Translations under genes and position numbers: made by a program
Shown: piece after piece, positions 1 through 10,521 of the stretch
Numbering within the stretch: the first letter of the stretch is position 1
How the letters are laid out: each line of letters starts with the position of its first letter
Notes under the pieces: model-generated
The model's database searches: none
Told to the model about the DNA's origin: nothing
The model's input: the letters and a program-made list of their open reading frames with translations, nothing else
NCBI GenBank assembly: GCA_043228905.1
Contig: JBHGNT010000012.1
Span: 13,702,001 to 13,766,000, forward strand
DNA: 64,000 bases
Reading direction: 5' to 3'
Source: Azolla caroliniana
Lineage: Eukaryota; Polypodiophyta

Positions 1-578
1 TAAGCGAACGTAATACGCAATTGAGGTATTGACCTCTTACACATACGACACAAATCATATATCAAATATATGGCAATTGGGGTATTGACCTCATACGCAT
101 ACATATGTACGTTTTATACAACCAATCGATTACCAATACAACATATTTTAATGATTGAAATTAAAATATAATGACACAAACATGATTAGAATGCGAGAAG
201 AAAAAATATAAAAAAAAGAAAGAAAGGAATACCGAAGTTCTTTTCTTGCTATGATTCTAGATCAAGCCCGACCGCACATCGATCGATCACCATCCAACAA
301 AAAAACAATCAACAAAAGAAATATTAGTAATTAAGGCTCCAATACCAACTATTAGAGCTAGATCCTAATGTAAGCATGAGATAAGGATAATATAGATAGA
401 TAAGAGAGGAGAGAGAGAAAGAAGGGTGTCAATCCACCCAACCACCCCCGAGCAAAGGGATCGAGGTGGACTCAAGCCTCGATCGGTGTCCAATACCACC
501 GTCGTGGCTTCGAGTCATATCTGGTGCTGGCACGCTCGCTTCAAGAGTTGATCACCACGAGAACAAAGTCTCGACATA
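1..578 (-). mobile_element. Truncated chromovirus (B/F family): leader plus partial LTR
   Basis: Read on the minus strand, 578-349 matches the R/U5 side of the LTR of element B (GA-rich, CTCGATC-rich block and the pyrimidine tract before the LTR end). The LTR end at about 349 is followed by a primer-binding-like TTGGTATTGGAGCC, and 340-1 matches the B leader, including two 56 bp-spaced palindromes and a donor-like TTCG/GTATTCC. The U3 half of the LTR is missing, and the break at 578 lies 12 bp from the stop codon of the host gene on the same strand. No coding part of this copy lies inside the window. Confidence 0.85.
23..92. repeat. Two units of the 56 bp palindrome array
   Basis: GAGGTATTGACCTC at 23-36 and GGGGTATTGACCTC at 79-92, exactly 56 bp apart. 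These are the same units as in the leaders of elements B and F, read on the opposite strand. Confidence 0.85.
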
Positions 579-589
579 GGGAAGAAAGT

Positions 590-3500
590 TCATTTCCAAG
601 TATCCGGCATCAATCTGGTTGTTGGTTGTTCACAACTGCATTTCACACCATTTAGTTTTTGTAAGCTAGAATAGAAAGGCAGTTTACTTTGTGACTCATG
701 CTGAGAAGAAAACATAGGCAGCTATAATTCTTTGTCAAGTCTAATAAGCATTATCATCTTTTGTAGATAGTAAATACACACATACATGCAACAGCATCCT
801 TGAGATAGGGGGATGCACAATGTGGACACACACTGAATCCGTTATGATTTCCATCATGACATGTCATTGTGTGATTGATGGCCTTCAGACTTGCCCTATA
901 CCATCGAGTATTCTGTAAAGATTTTACCCATTAGTAATCTAGTCTCAGATAATGAGTAATCACCTCCCTTTTATCCTTTGCAAAGTTTTTTACTGAAGTT
1001 TTAGAAAAAATTACTTGAATCAAAGATATTCACCGGCATATAAAACTTGAAAGATTCCACAATATTTGGGATATGAAAATCCATTCATCTGAGCAAGTTG
1101 TTCAATCACCTCCCCAACTGTTGCCATTGGATCAAGATTAAGGACCTGGAAATGGGAAAAACAAATCAACATGTTTTGTCATTTCTTTATTAAAAATTAG
1201 GAACACATCAATCTATCTTGGATTTAATCTCTCTAGAAATAAAACTATTTTGTACTTGACAATACAACCAAATTGGTTTGGTGGTGATGTAGAGTTAGAA
1301 TCTTCTTGAGTTCAACCCTATAAATAATTTCTCACTTGCAAGAATCCTCATGATTCATAGGGAGTGTTGCATGTGATTTTGGCAAGCTACTTCCTGTCTT
1401 TGATTTATCTTAGCTGTAGGAAAGAACCACCAGAATTGCCACATTCTGATTGTGTCACATGAGCAAGATGAAGTACCACAACATAGTACCTCAGTCAATG
1501 TTGAGAGACTAGAACCTGAAGTAAACGAATCTAACTATTTACATTGTTAAGCTATTAAGCCATAATTTCGCGATTGAGTTAGGTTCAAACCAAACCATTG
1601 CCAGCTGCTAAAAATAATATAGGAAGTGTCTCACTAGTTGCACACTATGATTCTAAACTTAGAAAGATTGAAACTTCTGCCTTCGAAAGATTTTCCATTA
1701 GAAATACATTCCTGATACCTTATAAAGCATAGTAGCTACGAACCTAGCTTTGGTTCAAACCAAACCAAACCATTAAGCCATGGCTTAACGGTTTATCCGT
1801 CCAATATAGTTAAACAATTTGTTTTGGTTCAATTATTATTGAATATCTGGTTTTAAAACTCGGGTTTATTGGTTTATAGGTTTATAGGTTTAATAGTTTA
1901 TTGGTTTTTAGTTAACTTTTTTATTTCCTTAATGGTTTAATTGATGTTTTTTGTTTATTGATTTAATTCAGTTAACTTAAATGCTTATGTAATTTAATGG
2001 TTTGATTAATATTTTTTTAATGATTTAATTAATTTAGCTTAAATGCTAATTTAATTTAATTTAATTTAATTTAATTTTTACTTATTTGACTTTTTATTAC
2101 TTTGAATTAAATGGTTAGGTTTAAATTTTTTGTTAAATGGTTCAGTTTGGTTTCAACTTTTCCCTAAACGATTTGGCTTGAATGATTTGGTTTACCTTTT
2201 CCTAAATGGTTTAGTTTAAGTGGCTAGATAGCTCATAAACAATTTGGTTTGGTTTTTGTTTTCTATAAATGGTTCGGTTCGGTTTGGTTTGGTTTTAAGA
2301 TAAAGAAACTGAACCGAATCAGGCCCTTAGTTAAAGCAGAGCATGAACTAGGAAAAATAAAGAAACATGACTTTGCCCAAAAACCTGCACCACTTGTTGA
2401 TTCTGTAAAGGAAAACTCATCTATGCAATAACAATATTTGAAAGCATGCAATGGATGTGAGATAGATTATTTTCCTCTCAAAATTTTCAGATTAGAACAT
2501 CCTAGCACTACATTCCTCTAGAAGTAAATATCTCAAAAGAAATTTATATAAGATAGATACAACTTGCAACATGAAGTACATTATTCCAAAATAATGCCAA
2601 ACAAATCACTTGTAATAGACCAAAGCCTGTGAAATCACCTTGAAAGTGTCATCTGGTAAGTATATGTTCACTCTCACGCTCTCCATCTTCTACATAAGGG
2701 AAAGGAAAACTGAAGTCAGCATCAGAAATCTGAATAAAGTTCAAGTTAGAATCAGAAAACGAAGTTTGTTATATGACACATCACCACAAAGTCTTGCTTC
2801 CATGATAGAGTTAATCATGGGTTGAAGTACACAGATTTTAATCCCTCAAGTATCATCTTGTCATGTAGGTATTAGATCAATATTAGATGGAATATTATTA
2901 AAATCATGATATCATTTAGTAGATCTATATTATATGGATTACAGATTTGGTCCTGATGCAAACAGTGTGGCTGATTATGTCATGGTAACTGATTGTGGCG
3001 AACCCACTTGCTTCAAGGAAGCAATGGACAGACAGGACAATAAGAAATGGTATAAAGCCATGTTGTCAGAGATGGAATCTCTTGAGAAAAATGACACTTG
3101 GGATTTGGTGCAGTTGCCTAAAGGGCAGAAAACACTTCCATGCAAATGGGTTTATAAAATGAAGGTCATTTCTGATTCCTCGCCAAAGTACAAAGCAAGA
3201 TTGGTTGCAAAAGGATACAAGCAGGAATATGGAGTTGATTTTGATGAGATCTTCTCACCTGTAGTCAAGATGACTACATTAAGAATTATTTTGGGCTTAG
3301 TTGCAGCTGAAGATATGGAGCTCATACAGATGGATGTGAAGGCCGCCTTTTTACATGGCAATCTGCATGAAGACATATATATGCAGCAGCCTGAAGGTTT
3401 TGTGGCTAAAGGCAAAGAGAAGATGGTTTGTAAGCTCAAAAGGAGTTTGTATGGGTTGAAACAAGCACCAAGAGAATGGTATCATAAATTTGACGCATTT

Positions 3501-6500
3501 ATGCAGTCTCAAGGTTTTCGTAGAAGTCAAGTGGACCACTGCTTGTACACCAAGAAGGCAGGAAGTGGCAGCCTGATTATCTTGGTTTTGTATGTTGATG
3601 ATATGTTGATTGCTGGCAAGGATATTCATGCCTTGGATTCATTGAAGCAAAGCCTTCATGGCAGCTTTGATATGAAGGATCTTGGTGATGCAAATCACAT
3701 CCTTGGCATGTGAATACTCCGAAACCGGTCGAAAGGGGTACTCTTTCTATCTCAGCAGGAGTATATCTCTAAGGTTTTCCAGCGTTTCAATATGGAGGGG
3801 GGGAAAACAATTGGGGTTCCATTGCCTCCATATTTGAAACTTAGTGCAGAAGACAGCCCTACATCTGATGATGAGAAGGCTGAAATGGCTAAGGTTCCAT
3901 ATGCTTCAGCCGTTGGCAGTTTGATATATGCGATGATTGCTACACGCCCTGATATTGCCTTTGCAGTGGGAGTGGTTAGTAGGTACATGGCAAATCCAGG
4001 CAAAAAGCATTGGGAAGCGGTGAAAGGTATTATGAGATACCTCAAAGGCACAAAGGACTTGGGCACTTGCTTTGGAAAGCAAAAGGCATCTGTCGTTGGT
4101 TTTATGGATGCGGACTATGCTGGTCACACAAACTGCAGGAAGTCTACTTCTGGGTATGTGTTTACTTTCACAGGAGGTGCGGTCTCTTGGATCTCCAGAC
4201 TACAGAAGTGTGTTGCATTGTCTACTACAGAGGCAGAGTATGTTGCTGCCACTGAGGCATGCAAAGAAGCTTTATGGTTTTCATATCTAGTGAGATATCT
4301 TGGCATTACAGAGTTACCTACTCTTCATTGTGACAGCCAGAGTGCTATCATGCTGCTCAGAATCCTGTCTTTCATGCAAAGACGAAGCACATAGAGGTGA
4401 AGTATCACTTCATCAGAGATGTACTTGATAGCAAGAACATTGAACTTGTCAAAGTACATACAAATATTAATCCTGCAGATCTTCTCACGAAGGGTCTTCC
4501 AGCTGAGCGATTTGCTCATTGCCGACAAATGATGGGAGTTGGATAGATGTATGTAGTTCAGCTTTGTACATACTTGGACTTACCCGACTTTCTTTTTCTT
4601 TTGTTTTTTCTTCTCACGGCACATTGCCTTAAGGGCCATCGTGCCTTTTATTAGTGCACAAGTGTGAACGCACTCGTAGCACACGTTTGACTTGTATATA
4701 CATAATATCTAAAAGCCAAAAAAGAGGTACACTCTTTGTACCCAAGACAACGTGCATCTCTCTCTCCCTTTGTCTCTCACTCAGACTCTCTCCCTCTGTG
4801 TTTTTGACCTAAACCCTAATCCTCATGCTGCCTTCAGTTATAGCACTGATATCTTGAGCTTGTCGCTTTAGACCAACCTCTTCTGCCATAACTTCTCCAT
4901 AAACAGCCTCGTTGGTGTTAAACATAGTTGTTTGTTCATCCTTCGTTCGTGCATTAAAATCTCCTAATAGTATTATGTCCCCCATAGTAGCAAATATTAT
5001 GATATCATCATTTAATGGTAGATATGGTGATTCGCCTAGAGGTGCTTGTATCTCTTGTATACTCAAATGCCTCATAGAAATAAACAATATCATTCAAGAT
5101 GAAACTATCTTGAAAAAGAGCAATCTGGGAACTATGAATCAGTTTGGAAGGTGTCCACTTACCATAGATGCAATCATCTACTAGAAAGGTTCTGAGAATC
5201 AATCAAATGTGGCCCCACGCAATGAAAAAACCCTAGCCAAGTATGCTGACAAATTACCTACAGAGAACCCCAATGTTTTGTGCAACAACCATGAGGATAC
5301 TTTAGAAGAGAAACAAAAAGTATAGCATGACTTCTATGGCCCATTCCGAGCCACATTCAAGACCAGATATGATATTTGACCACTAAGAGGGAAATGATCT
5401 GCTCACCATCTTGCAAGTGGTAGTAGAAAGGACATGAATCATCACAGTATCATCGTTGCATTAAGGACAATATACAAGGCAGGGCCAATTTCCAAGGCAG
5501 GGCGAGTTAATTTTCATTACAATACCTAGAATATTCACATCTGATTTACAACAAAATAGCAGAGCTAAGAACATGGGAGCCAAGGAGACAAAAAGGAAGA
5601 AAGAAAGAGGCCTAAAAGACCAAACAAGAGATTACATCTTGAATGTTTCTCTTCTTTGAGAACAACAAATCAAAATAGAGTAAATATAAAAGTAAAATAG
5701 ATAAAAGAAAAAAGAGACAAAAGAATCTGGTTTTCAGCACATTTGAGGTCCTCAAGTTAGATATATCATAACTTTTGTCTTTGGAAGACCTCTAGCATAG
5801 ATCAATCCAGAGGAAAGCCAAAATTTTATTATCCTTAAAGAATTTATCTTGCTTATGAACAATCTATCTAGAGAATTCAAGCTTCTCATTCGAAGGCAAT
5901 GAGAAGTACAATCAATAAAACTACAGATCTTGAGTTTTCCACAAAATGTGTCTTTAAGTACATCTACTATGGCTTTTAACAAAATCCAGATTAGAAGTCC
6001 AATACTCCTTAACACAGTGGTTGCAAAACCAGCATCAAAACACATAGTTGAAATACCCAAATCTTTGTACTTAAGGGGATTATTTAGTTCTGATTTTAAC
6101 AAGACTGGAGTGATAGGGATATGGAGCGGAATCGGGATGATTCGTAATACCAACTCAAGAATCAAAATAAACAACACCGCAACACAAAAAGAGAGTACAC
6201 CAAATTTTAACGTGGAAAACCCAAAAATTGGGAAAAACCACGGGAACCTTGGGTTCCAAAACAAATTCACTAATTTCTGAGTGTACAAGGCGTATATAGC
6301 CTCAAGAGTTTACTCTAGAGATATGCACTTATATTTCAAGGCTACCGCCTTGGATACAATGTTCACTCTACCAAATAAGATAAACAACCAAAAGAAAAAC
6401 CCAAAAGAAACACAAACAAGTAAACCTGTTATGAGTAAACGGAAGAGTTGCTGTGGTCCAAACAGCACCTCACTAGATCTCCGTCTTTACACTTGCAACG

Positions 6501-8036
6501 AGTTCTCGTTCTCGATCACCTTGTTCTCGAGCTCTCACACTTGTTCACTTGTTCACTTTTGATTTCTTGTGTCTTCTTACACACCTCTTTTTGTCGAATC
6601 TCTGTTTTCAGCCTCTTAGATATGTTTTCTTATGCACTTCGTTTTTCTCTATCTTTCTCGAAGACTTCCCTCTCAGTTTTCTGTTTTTACTCTCTGTTTT
6701 TCACTCACAAAATCAGATTGTATCACACTTGTATATTCTCTGTTTTTTTTCTGCACTCTCTTTCGTTGTCACCGTTTTTTTACGTCTGCCCCTCTTCCCT
6801 CAGCCTTGTAGGGCAACGTCCTTTTTCGAATCTGTTTTCACACCTGAACAAAACAAAACAAAAAAAAGACACACGCCCAAAAACATACAAAAAAGAAAAA
6901 GAGGAAACATACATACATACATATATATATATATTTAAATGTAACTAATTAGTTTTAAGTTGTATTCGGCGTTTAGCCGACTTAACATTGTGGGCTCCAC
7001 TTGAGTGGACAGGCCCCAACATGGAGTTCCTTTTTCAAATCATGTGAACTGATGCATATCTTAAAAGTTCGTTTTTCACAAATTGAACTCAAAAGAGAAA
7101 AGCCTAAAAAAGCAATGTAATACACAATTTATATTTTAAATCCACAATTTTTTGTTGTCACCTAACGAATCAAGTAGACGCCAGACTTTGTATACCTCAT
7201 CAAGGTTAGTGTCATTTAACTTGTGTTGGTGTTTGACTCCAGAAGATCTACCAGCATAATCTTCATTAGAAATTTTAGCCCCTGGGCCTCTATGTGATGG
7301 AGCACCATATTCCAACTCCATATATGTTTGCATATCCTCCTTATTCTCTTCTTCAAGAACTTGATCATTAGATTTCGCGACTGAATATAGAAAGGAAAAA
7401 TCTTCAGGATGGATTTTCCCTTGTTCATGCTCATGTCTTACTTTTTTCTGAAATGATTTCCTTCCAAATGCTAAAAATTCTGTTCTGTCAGGTCTTTGTG
7501 GTATATTCTGCAAATTGGTCTTGCTTGTTTCTAGTTCAAGTTCCTGTTTTGATAATACTCTGGCAAATGACGGAGAATACATTAACTCTTGACTCTGAAG
7601 TTTTGTCAAATCATTCTCCACGTTGTTGATGCTCAACCTAGAAAAAAGCCTCAATGATGAACGACGGTGATTAATTATGTCACAGATCATTGATCTTTGA
7701 TCAGCGCCCTCTTCTGTAGGTGAAATGCTCTTTCGAAAAGAATTCCTAGATGTTGGATAAATAAAATCTTGCACCAAACTTTTACACCCACTCCCTAAGG
7801 GTATAGAGCTTTCATTTGGTAATACTTCACTCTGTTGTTCCCCAACTTCGGATTCATCTACATCCTGTGACTCATCATCATCCATAATATCAGCTAAGCT
7901 TTTGGGTGTTTCCAGTACATTTACTCAACATTTGCCACAATGTTCATAAGCAACGACACGACTACATAAATATACATCCTGTCCTCACTTAAGTGAAGCT
8001 GCTTATTTTTCACAGTATCTTCTATACATTGAATAT
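590..8036 (-). CDS. Unrecognised multi-exon host gene, 3' part (ubiquitin-fold-like segment plus Cys-rich tail)
   Basis: I do not recognise this protein. Five splice-bounded open segments lie in order on the minus strand: 8036-7196 (acid and Ser-rich, broken once), 2689-2639, 1145-1047 (or to 1034), 912-778 and 700-590. Acceptors are strong (ttgccacag, cccttatgtag, tttccag, ctttacag, ttcttctcag). Phases join as 0/0 for 7196 to 2689, 2639 to 1145 and 778 to 700; the donor of the third segment (GTTTTA at 1046 or GTGAAT at 1033) is unsettled, and only the former keeps frame. The second and third segments read VRVNIYLPDDTFK then VLNLDPMATVGEVIEQLAQ, which resembles an RA/FERM-F1 ubiquitin superfold. 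The fourth has CPHC and CMC and the last has CSC, a possible zinc site. The last exon ends in TGA at 590-592. Upstream exons were not found. Large introns carry retroelement debris. Confidence 0.6.
1740..2320. repeat. Low-complexity GGTTT/TTTAA-rich tract in an intron
   Basis: Repeated GGTTTGGTT, GGTTTA and TTTAA words, including five consecutive AATTT units near 2048-2075, with few other bases. It lies between exons at 1145 and 2639 of the minus-strand gene. I see no coding frame. The 1150-1740 stretch before it also shows nothing I can assign. Confidence 0.6.
2934..4546 (+). pseudogene. Ty1/copia RT-RNase H fragment, LTR-less
   Basis: Reads as the C-terminal half of a copia polyprotein: the RT region with DVKAAFLHG and SLYGLKQAPREWY, the YVDDML catalytic motif near 3591-3608, then RNase H with ADYAG, STTEAEY and CDSQSA, finishing at DLLTKGLP and a stop at 4544-4546. 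There is one in-frame TGA at 3711-3713, and a frameshift near 4355 needed to reach the true C-terminus. No gag, protease, integrase or flanking LTR is visible. It is inserted in the large intron of the minus-strand host gene, antisense to it. A related, more decayed fragment on the other strand lies in intron 4 of the KH gene (55740-56790). Confidence 0.9.
4547..4808. other. Unassigned 3' flank of the copia fragment
   Basis: Pyrimidine-rich tracts (near 4590-4620 and 4755-4800), no open frame. It could be the remains of the element's 3' untranslated region or LTR, but no second copy exists in the window to test this. Confidence 0.3.
4809..5210 (-). pseudogene. LINE endonuclease-domain fragment
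   Basis: On the minus strand two overlapping frames (5202-5008 and 5093-4809) give a piece of an apurinic-type endonuclease. The diagnostic motif is DIILLGDFNART, followed by a linker that also occurs in the LINE fragment at 54190-55310. It is truncated on both sides and frame-broken, and lies in the intron of the minus-strand host gene, same strand. Confidence 0.75.
5211..6105. repeat. Intronic stretch with a dispersed repeat (5540-5800)
   Basis: There is no credible gene. Part of it (about 5580-5790, with GACCAAACAAG and TTTTGTCTTTG words in the same order) is a diverged copy of 53230-53490 in intron 4 of the KH gene, so it is an old dispersed repeat, perhaps the untranslated end of a LINE. 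Confidence 0.45.
6111..7021 (-). mobile_element. Solo LTR, 911 bp, TSD TGGAG
   Basis: On the minus strand it begins TGTTGGGG and ends CCCTATCA, the TG...CA ends of an LTR, and it is flanked by a perfect 5 bp duplication TGGAG at 6106-6110 and 7022-7026. It carries the copia-typical block that reads AACGTGGAAAACCC near 6210 and GGGAAAAACCACGGG near 6230 on the plus strand, and a long pyrimidine-rich plus strand. There is no internal sequence, so it is the product of LTR-LTR recombination. It lies in the intron 175 bp downstream of the 7196 donor and is in the same orientation as the host gene. Confidence 0.9.
7196..8036 (-). CDS. Large exon of the minus-strand host gene, with an apparent 1-nt frameshift
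   Basis: After the acceptor at 8037, about 36 codons are open (start IQCIEDTVKNK, hydrophobic end SLLMNIVANVE) and then meet a TAA. One frame over, the reading continues VNVLETPKSLADIMDDDE and stays open to the probable donor GAG/GTATAC at 7196/7195. The second part is acidic, then Ser/Arg and Glu rich, with no domain I recognise. The two frames abut at 7920-7926, as if one base were missing in GTTGAGTAAATG, so this is either a real lesion (the gene would be a pseudogene) or a sequence error. Reading past the donor gives 19 further codons to a TAA at 7136; I take that as intron read-through. Confidence 0.55.
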
Positions 8037-8906
8037 CTGTGGCAACAAAGAACAATAACATAAGTACTACTACCCATCTTCCTTCATTAGGTTACAAATT
8101 AATGAATGTCAAAATTCTCGCTGTAACTGTGTCAAATTACACTACAACTATATTAAAGCTAGTTCAAAGCCTCTTCAATTGATTCTTTATTATAGTTCTA
8201 TATTGCAGGTTATATACTTTGACAATAGAAGAATAGCCCACCAAAAGAGGATTGTAAAAAGTAAAACAATATGCAAACCAAAAAAATTTAATATAAGAGG
8301 AGGATATTGGTATTCAGAATTCATTTTAAACCTATTCCATTCTTTCTATATTCTACCATTACAACATACGCAGACCCCTTGTTTTGCATTCCCAAATAAC
8401 AAAAGAAACCGTGTTTTCTTCAAAAAATGCGTGATTTGAGTTTCCATCAGTTTTGGTTTATACCATGACGCTCAAAAGTGTTTTATGAGTTTGAATATAG
8501 TAAAGGATAAGGAAATTTATTAAAAGCATTTGCATGAGAATGGGAAGTTAGTCAACAAATTCTCCAAACACAAGAGCAAGCACATGCATGCCTAGATTTT
8601 GGAAAATCCTAATGGGGAAACATGTAGAGAATTATGGTGACTTGTTTATGCATTGTAAGAGCTTATATAAATAATCAAACATCGAGAAGATAATAAGTTC
8701 TGGTTCTCTTTCACATATGCGTCCTTTGTTTACAATTGAACATATATGCATTTAGCTTAAGAAATTGGCGTCTCAATAGGTAAGACAGATCTTTAATGTA
8801 TAAAGGTCAAAATTCTCAGATGGAGGAAAGGAATCACATGCATAGATAAGTGATATGTTTAACAATGCATTCCAATGTGACATGCCTTATGTTTAGTGTA
8901 CTAATT
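8037..8906. other. Unassigned AT-rich sequence
   Basis: Would be upstream intron of the minus-strand host gene. I see no splice-bounded frame and no recognisable element here. Confidence 0.3.
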
Positions 8907-9033
8907 GGATCAAACCTTTATATAAGGGTGAAGACGTGGATAGTGTAAACAATTATCAAACAACTATTGTCTACTTGCTTATGGCAAAATTATTTGGATG
9001 TATAATACGAATCAAAGATAAGTACATGTGCTA
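8907..9033 (+). pseudogene. Short LINE reverse-transcriptase fragment
   Basis: One 42-codon frame reads KGEDVDSVNNYQTTIV followed by LLMAKLFGCII. This is the RT fingers segment (PIYKGGD..NYRTI...KLYGTII in non-LTR RTs) and matches the start of the LINE RT inserted in element F. Truncated on both sides. Confidence 0.6.
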
Positions 9034-9169
9034 AAAAATCACCATAGCATCATGGATCACTTTGTCACCCTTCAAGTATTGTTATGCACCTCCCACACAT
9101 ACCATGGCTAATGAAGACATTGAAGGACACAAAGGACCATTATACTATACCTTTGATGCTTCTCCTTCC

Positions 9170-10289
9170 TTCACTTGAAGCACTTGGCCATGTTCTGTCC
9201 CTCCTCTCAACACAGCCGAGCATCATTCCTTGAGAAAACAGGGTTCCCAAAACCTCACCGAGCATTTAAGAATCGCCTCGTCTCGCTGATTGCAGACTCG
9301 GATTTCTTGTCCAATGCTCAGAAAACCTTCGATCACATGCTTTTCAAGAGCGGGTAATCTTGGAATTCTCTCATCCATGGATATATCAGATGTGGGCATT
9401 AGTGTTTCCAACAAAAAAACTGCTTTTTGGGTAGTGCATTAGTAGATATGTATGTGAAGTGTAGATTGATTGAGAAAGCTCATCATGTATTGATTTCTCT
9501 TCCTGTAAGGGATGTAGTCATATGGACTACTGCCTTGATAGGAGGAGGATATGTCCAACATGAAAGACGTGAAGAAGCTCTCCTTTGCTTTGAAAAGATG
9601 AGACTTGAAGGAATCTCTCCCAATTCTCTTATACTTTCAGCTGTAGCCTCAAAGCGTGTGCAAGCATCAAGGCTATATATGTGGGTAAGGAAATACATGC
9701 CGAAATATCTAAACAAGGGTTGTTATTGAAAGGAGACCTTGTGCTTGGGAATGCTTTTGGTTGAAAATGCATGCTAAGTGTGGTTTGCTTAGAAAAGCTA
9801 AGGATGTGTTTGATGAATTATTAGTTCAAGATGTGGTCACTTGAACTACATTAATTGCAGGGTATGTCCAACATGGATATGGTGAGGAAGCTCTAAAATG
9901 TCTAGAACAAATGAGACGTAATCACATCTCTCCCAATTCTATCACCCTCTCCTCTCGTTTGAAAGCATGTGGTCTAATTGGAGCTAAAGATAAAGGCATA
10001 GACATCCATAACTACATCACCCGAAACGGTCTTCTCGAAAAGGATGTGGTTCTCGGCACTGCATTAGTTGACATGCGTGCCAAATGTGGATTGTTAGCTA
10101 AAGCACACAGGGTCTTCGATACGCTTCCTGTTCGAGATGTAGTCTTGTGGAACTCTCTAATCACGAGGCATGCCAAGCTTGGAGAGATCGATTGTGTGTT
10201 GTGCATTTTTGAACGAATGAGAAGAGAAGGTGGGAAACTGAATTTGATCACTTCAATAAGTGTATTGAATGCATGTAGCCATGTTGGGT
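9170..10289 (+). pseudogene. PLS-class PPR gene, degenerate and truncated
   Basis: Tandem PPR motifs remain in order: GSALVDMYVKC, RDVVIWTTALIGGG, FEKMRLEGISPNS, then SPNSITLSSRLKACG, GTALVDMRAKCGLL, RDVVLWNSLIT and NLITSISVLNACSHVGL. Stops and frameshifts occur near 9357, 9420, 9729-9890 and elsewhere, so it cannot make a full protein. Such proteins bind organellar RNA; the E/DYW end that would follow is absent because the frame is cut at 10290 where copia element A begins. The motif wording resembles the large, recently expanded PPR families of seed-free plants (inference). Confidence 0.85.
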
Positions 10290-10521
10290 TGGACACATCC
10301 CCAAGTTAGGGCTTGAGTATATAAGCTCAACTGTAACATTGTACAGAGAGACAGTTTTACAAAAGAGAAATATAGATTCCATTAGAGCTTCAACTATGCA
10401 TGATTCTTGCTTCTTGCACATTGTTCATATTTTGCTTCTCTGTCTTGTATATGTTGTTTGCTTAACAATCACCTTGCAAGTTCTCATCTTCCGCCACACC
10501 AACATATATTCATATTCAACA
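10290..10521 (+). repeat. Element A 5' LTR, 5'-truncated
   Basis: Aligned with 48150-48370; contains GAGTATATAAGC (TATA box, about 10315-10326). It ends CAACA at 10521, followed by a degenerate initiator-tRNA-Met primer site TTGGTATTAGAG. Confidence 0.85.

Noticed and set aside
4790-4800. AAACCCTAA as a telomere-type repeat
   Set aside because: Single occurrence, no array.
6160-6175. Primer-site-like TGGTATTACGAATC in the solo LTR, suggesting an LTR end there
   Set aside because: The perfect TSD TGGAG places the end at 6111, so this lies within the LTR.
5752-6288. 178-codon minus-strand frame with hydrophobic N-terminus
   Set aside because: Its first part is inside the solo LTR and crosses its edge at 6111; no domain or splice support.
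6448-6948. Plus-strand frames of 129 and 166 codons
   Set aside because: Antisense of a pyrimidine-rich LTR; Ser/Phe/Leu low complexity.
7136-7195. Continuation of the 7196-7885 frame to TAA at 7136 as the true C-terminus
   Set aside because: GAG/GTATAC makes a good donor and the next exon at 2689 joins in phase; kept as the less likely alternative.
10283-10290. TGTTGG at 10283 as the start of element A's 5' LTR
   Set aside because: These bases are codons of the conserved PPR motif ACSHVGL; homology to the 3' LTR starts only at about 10290 with its first ~50 bp missing.
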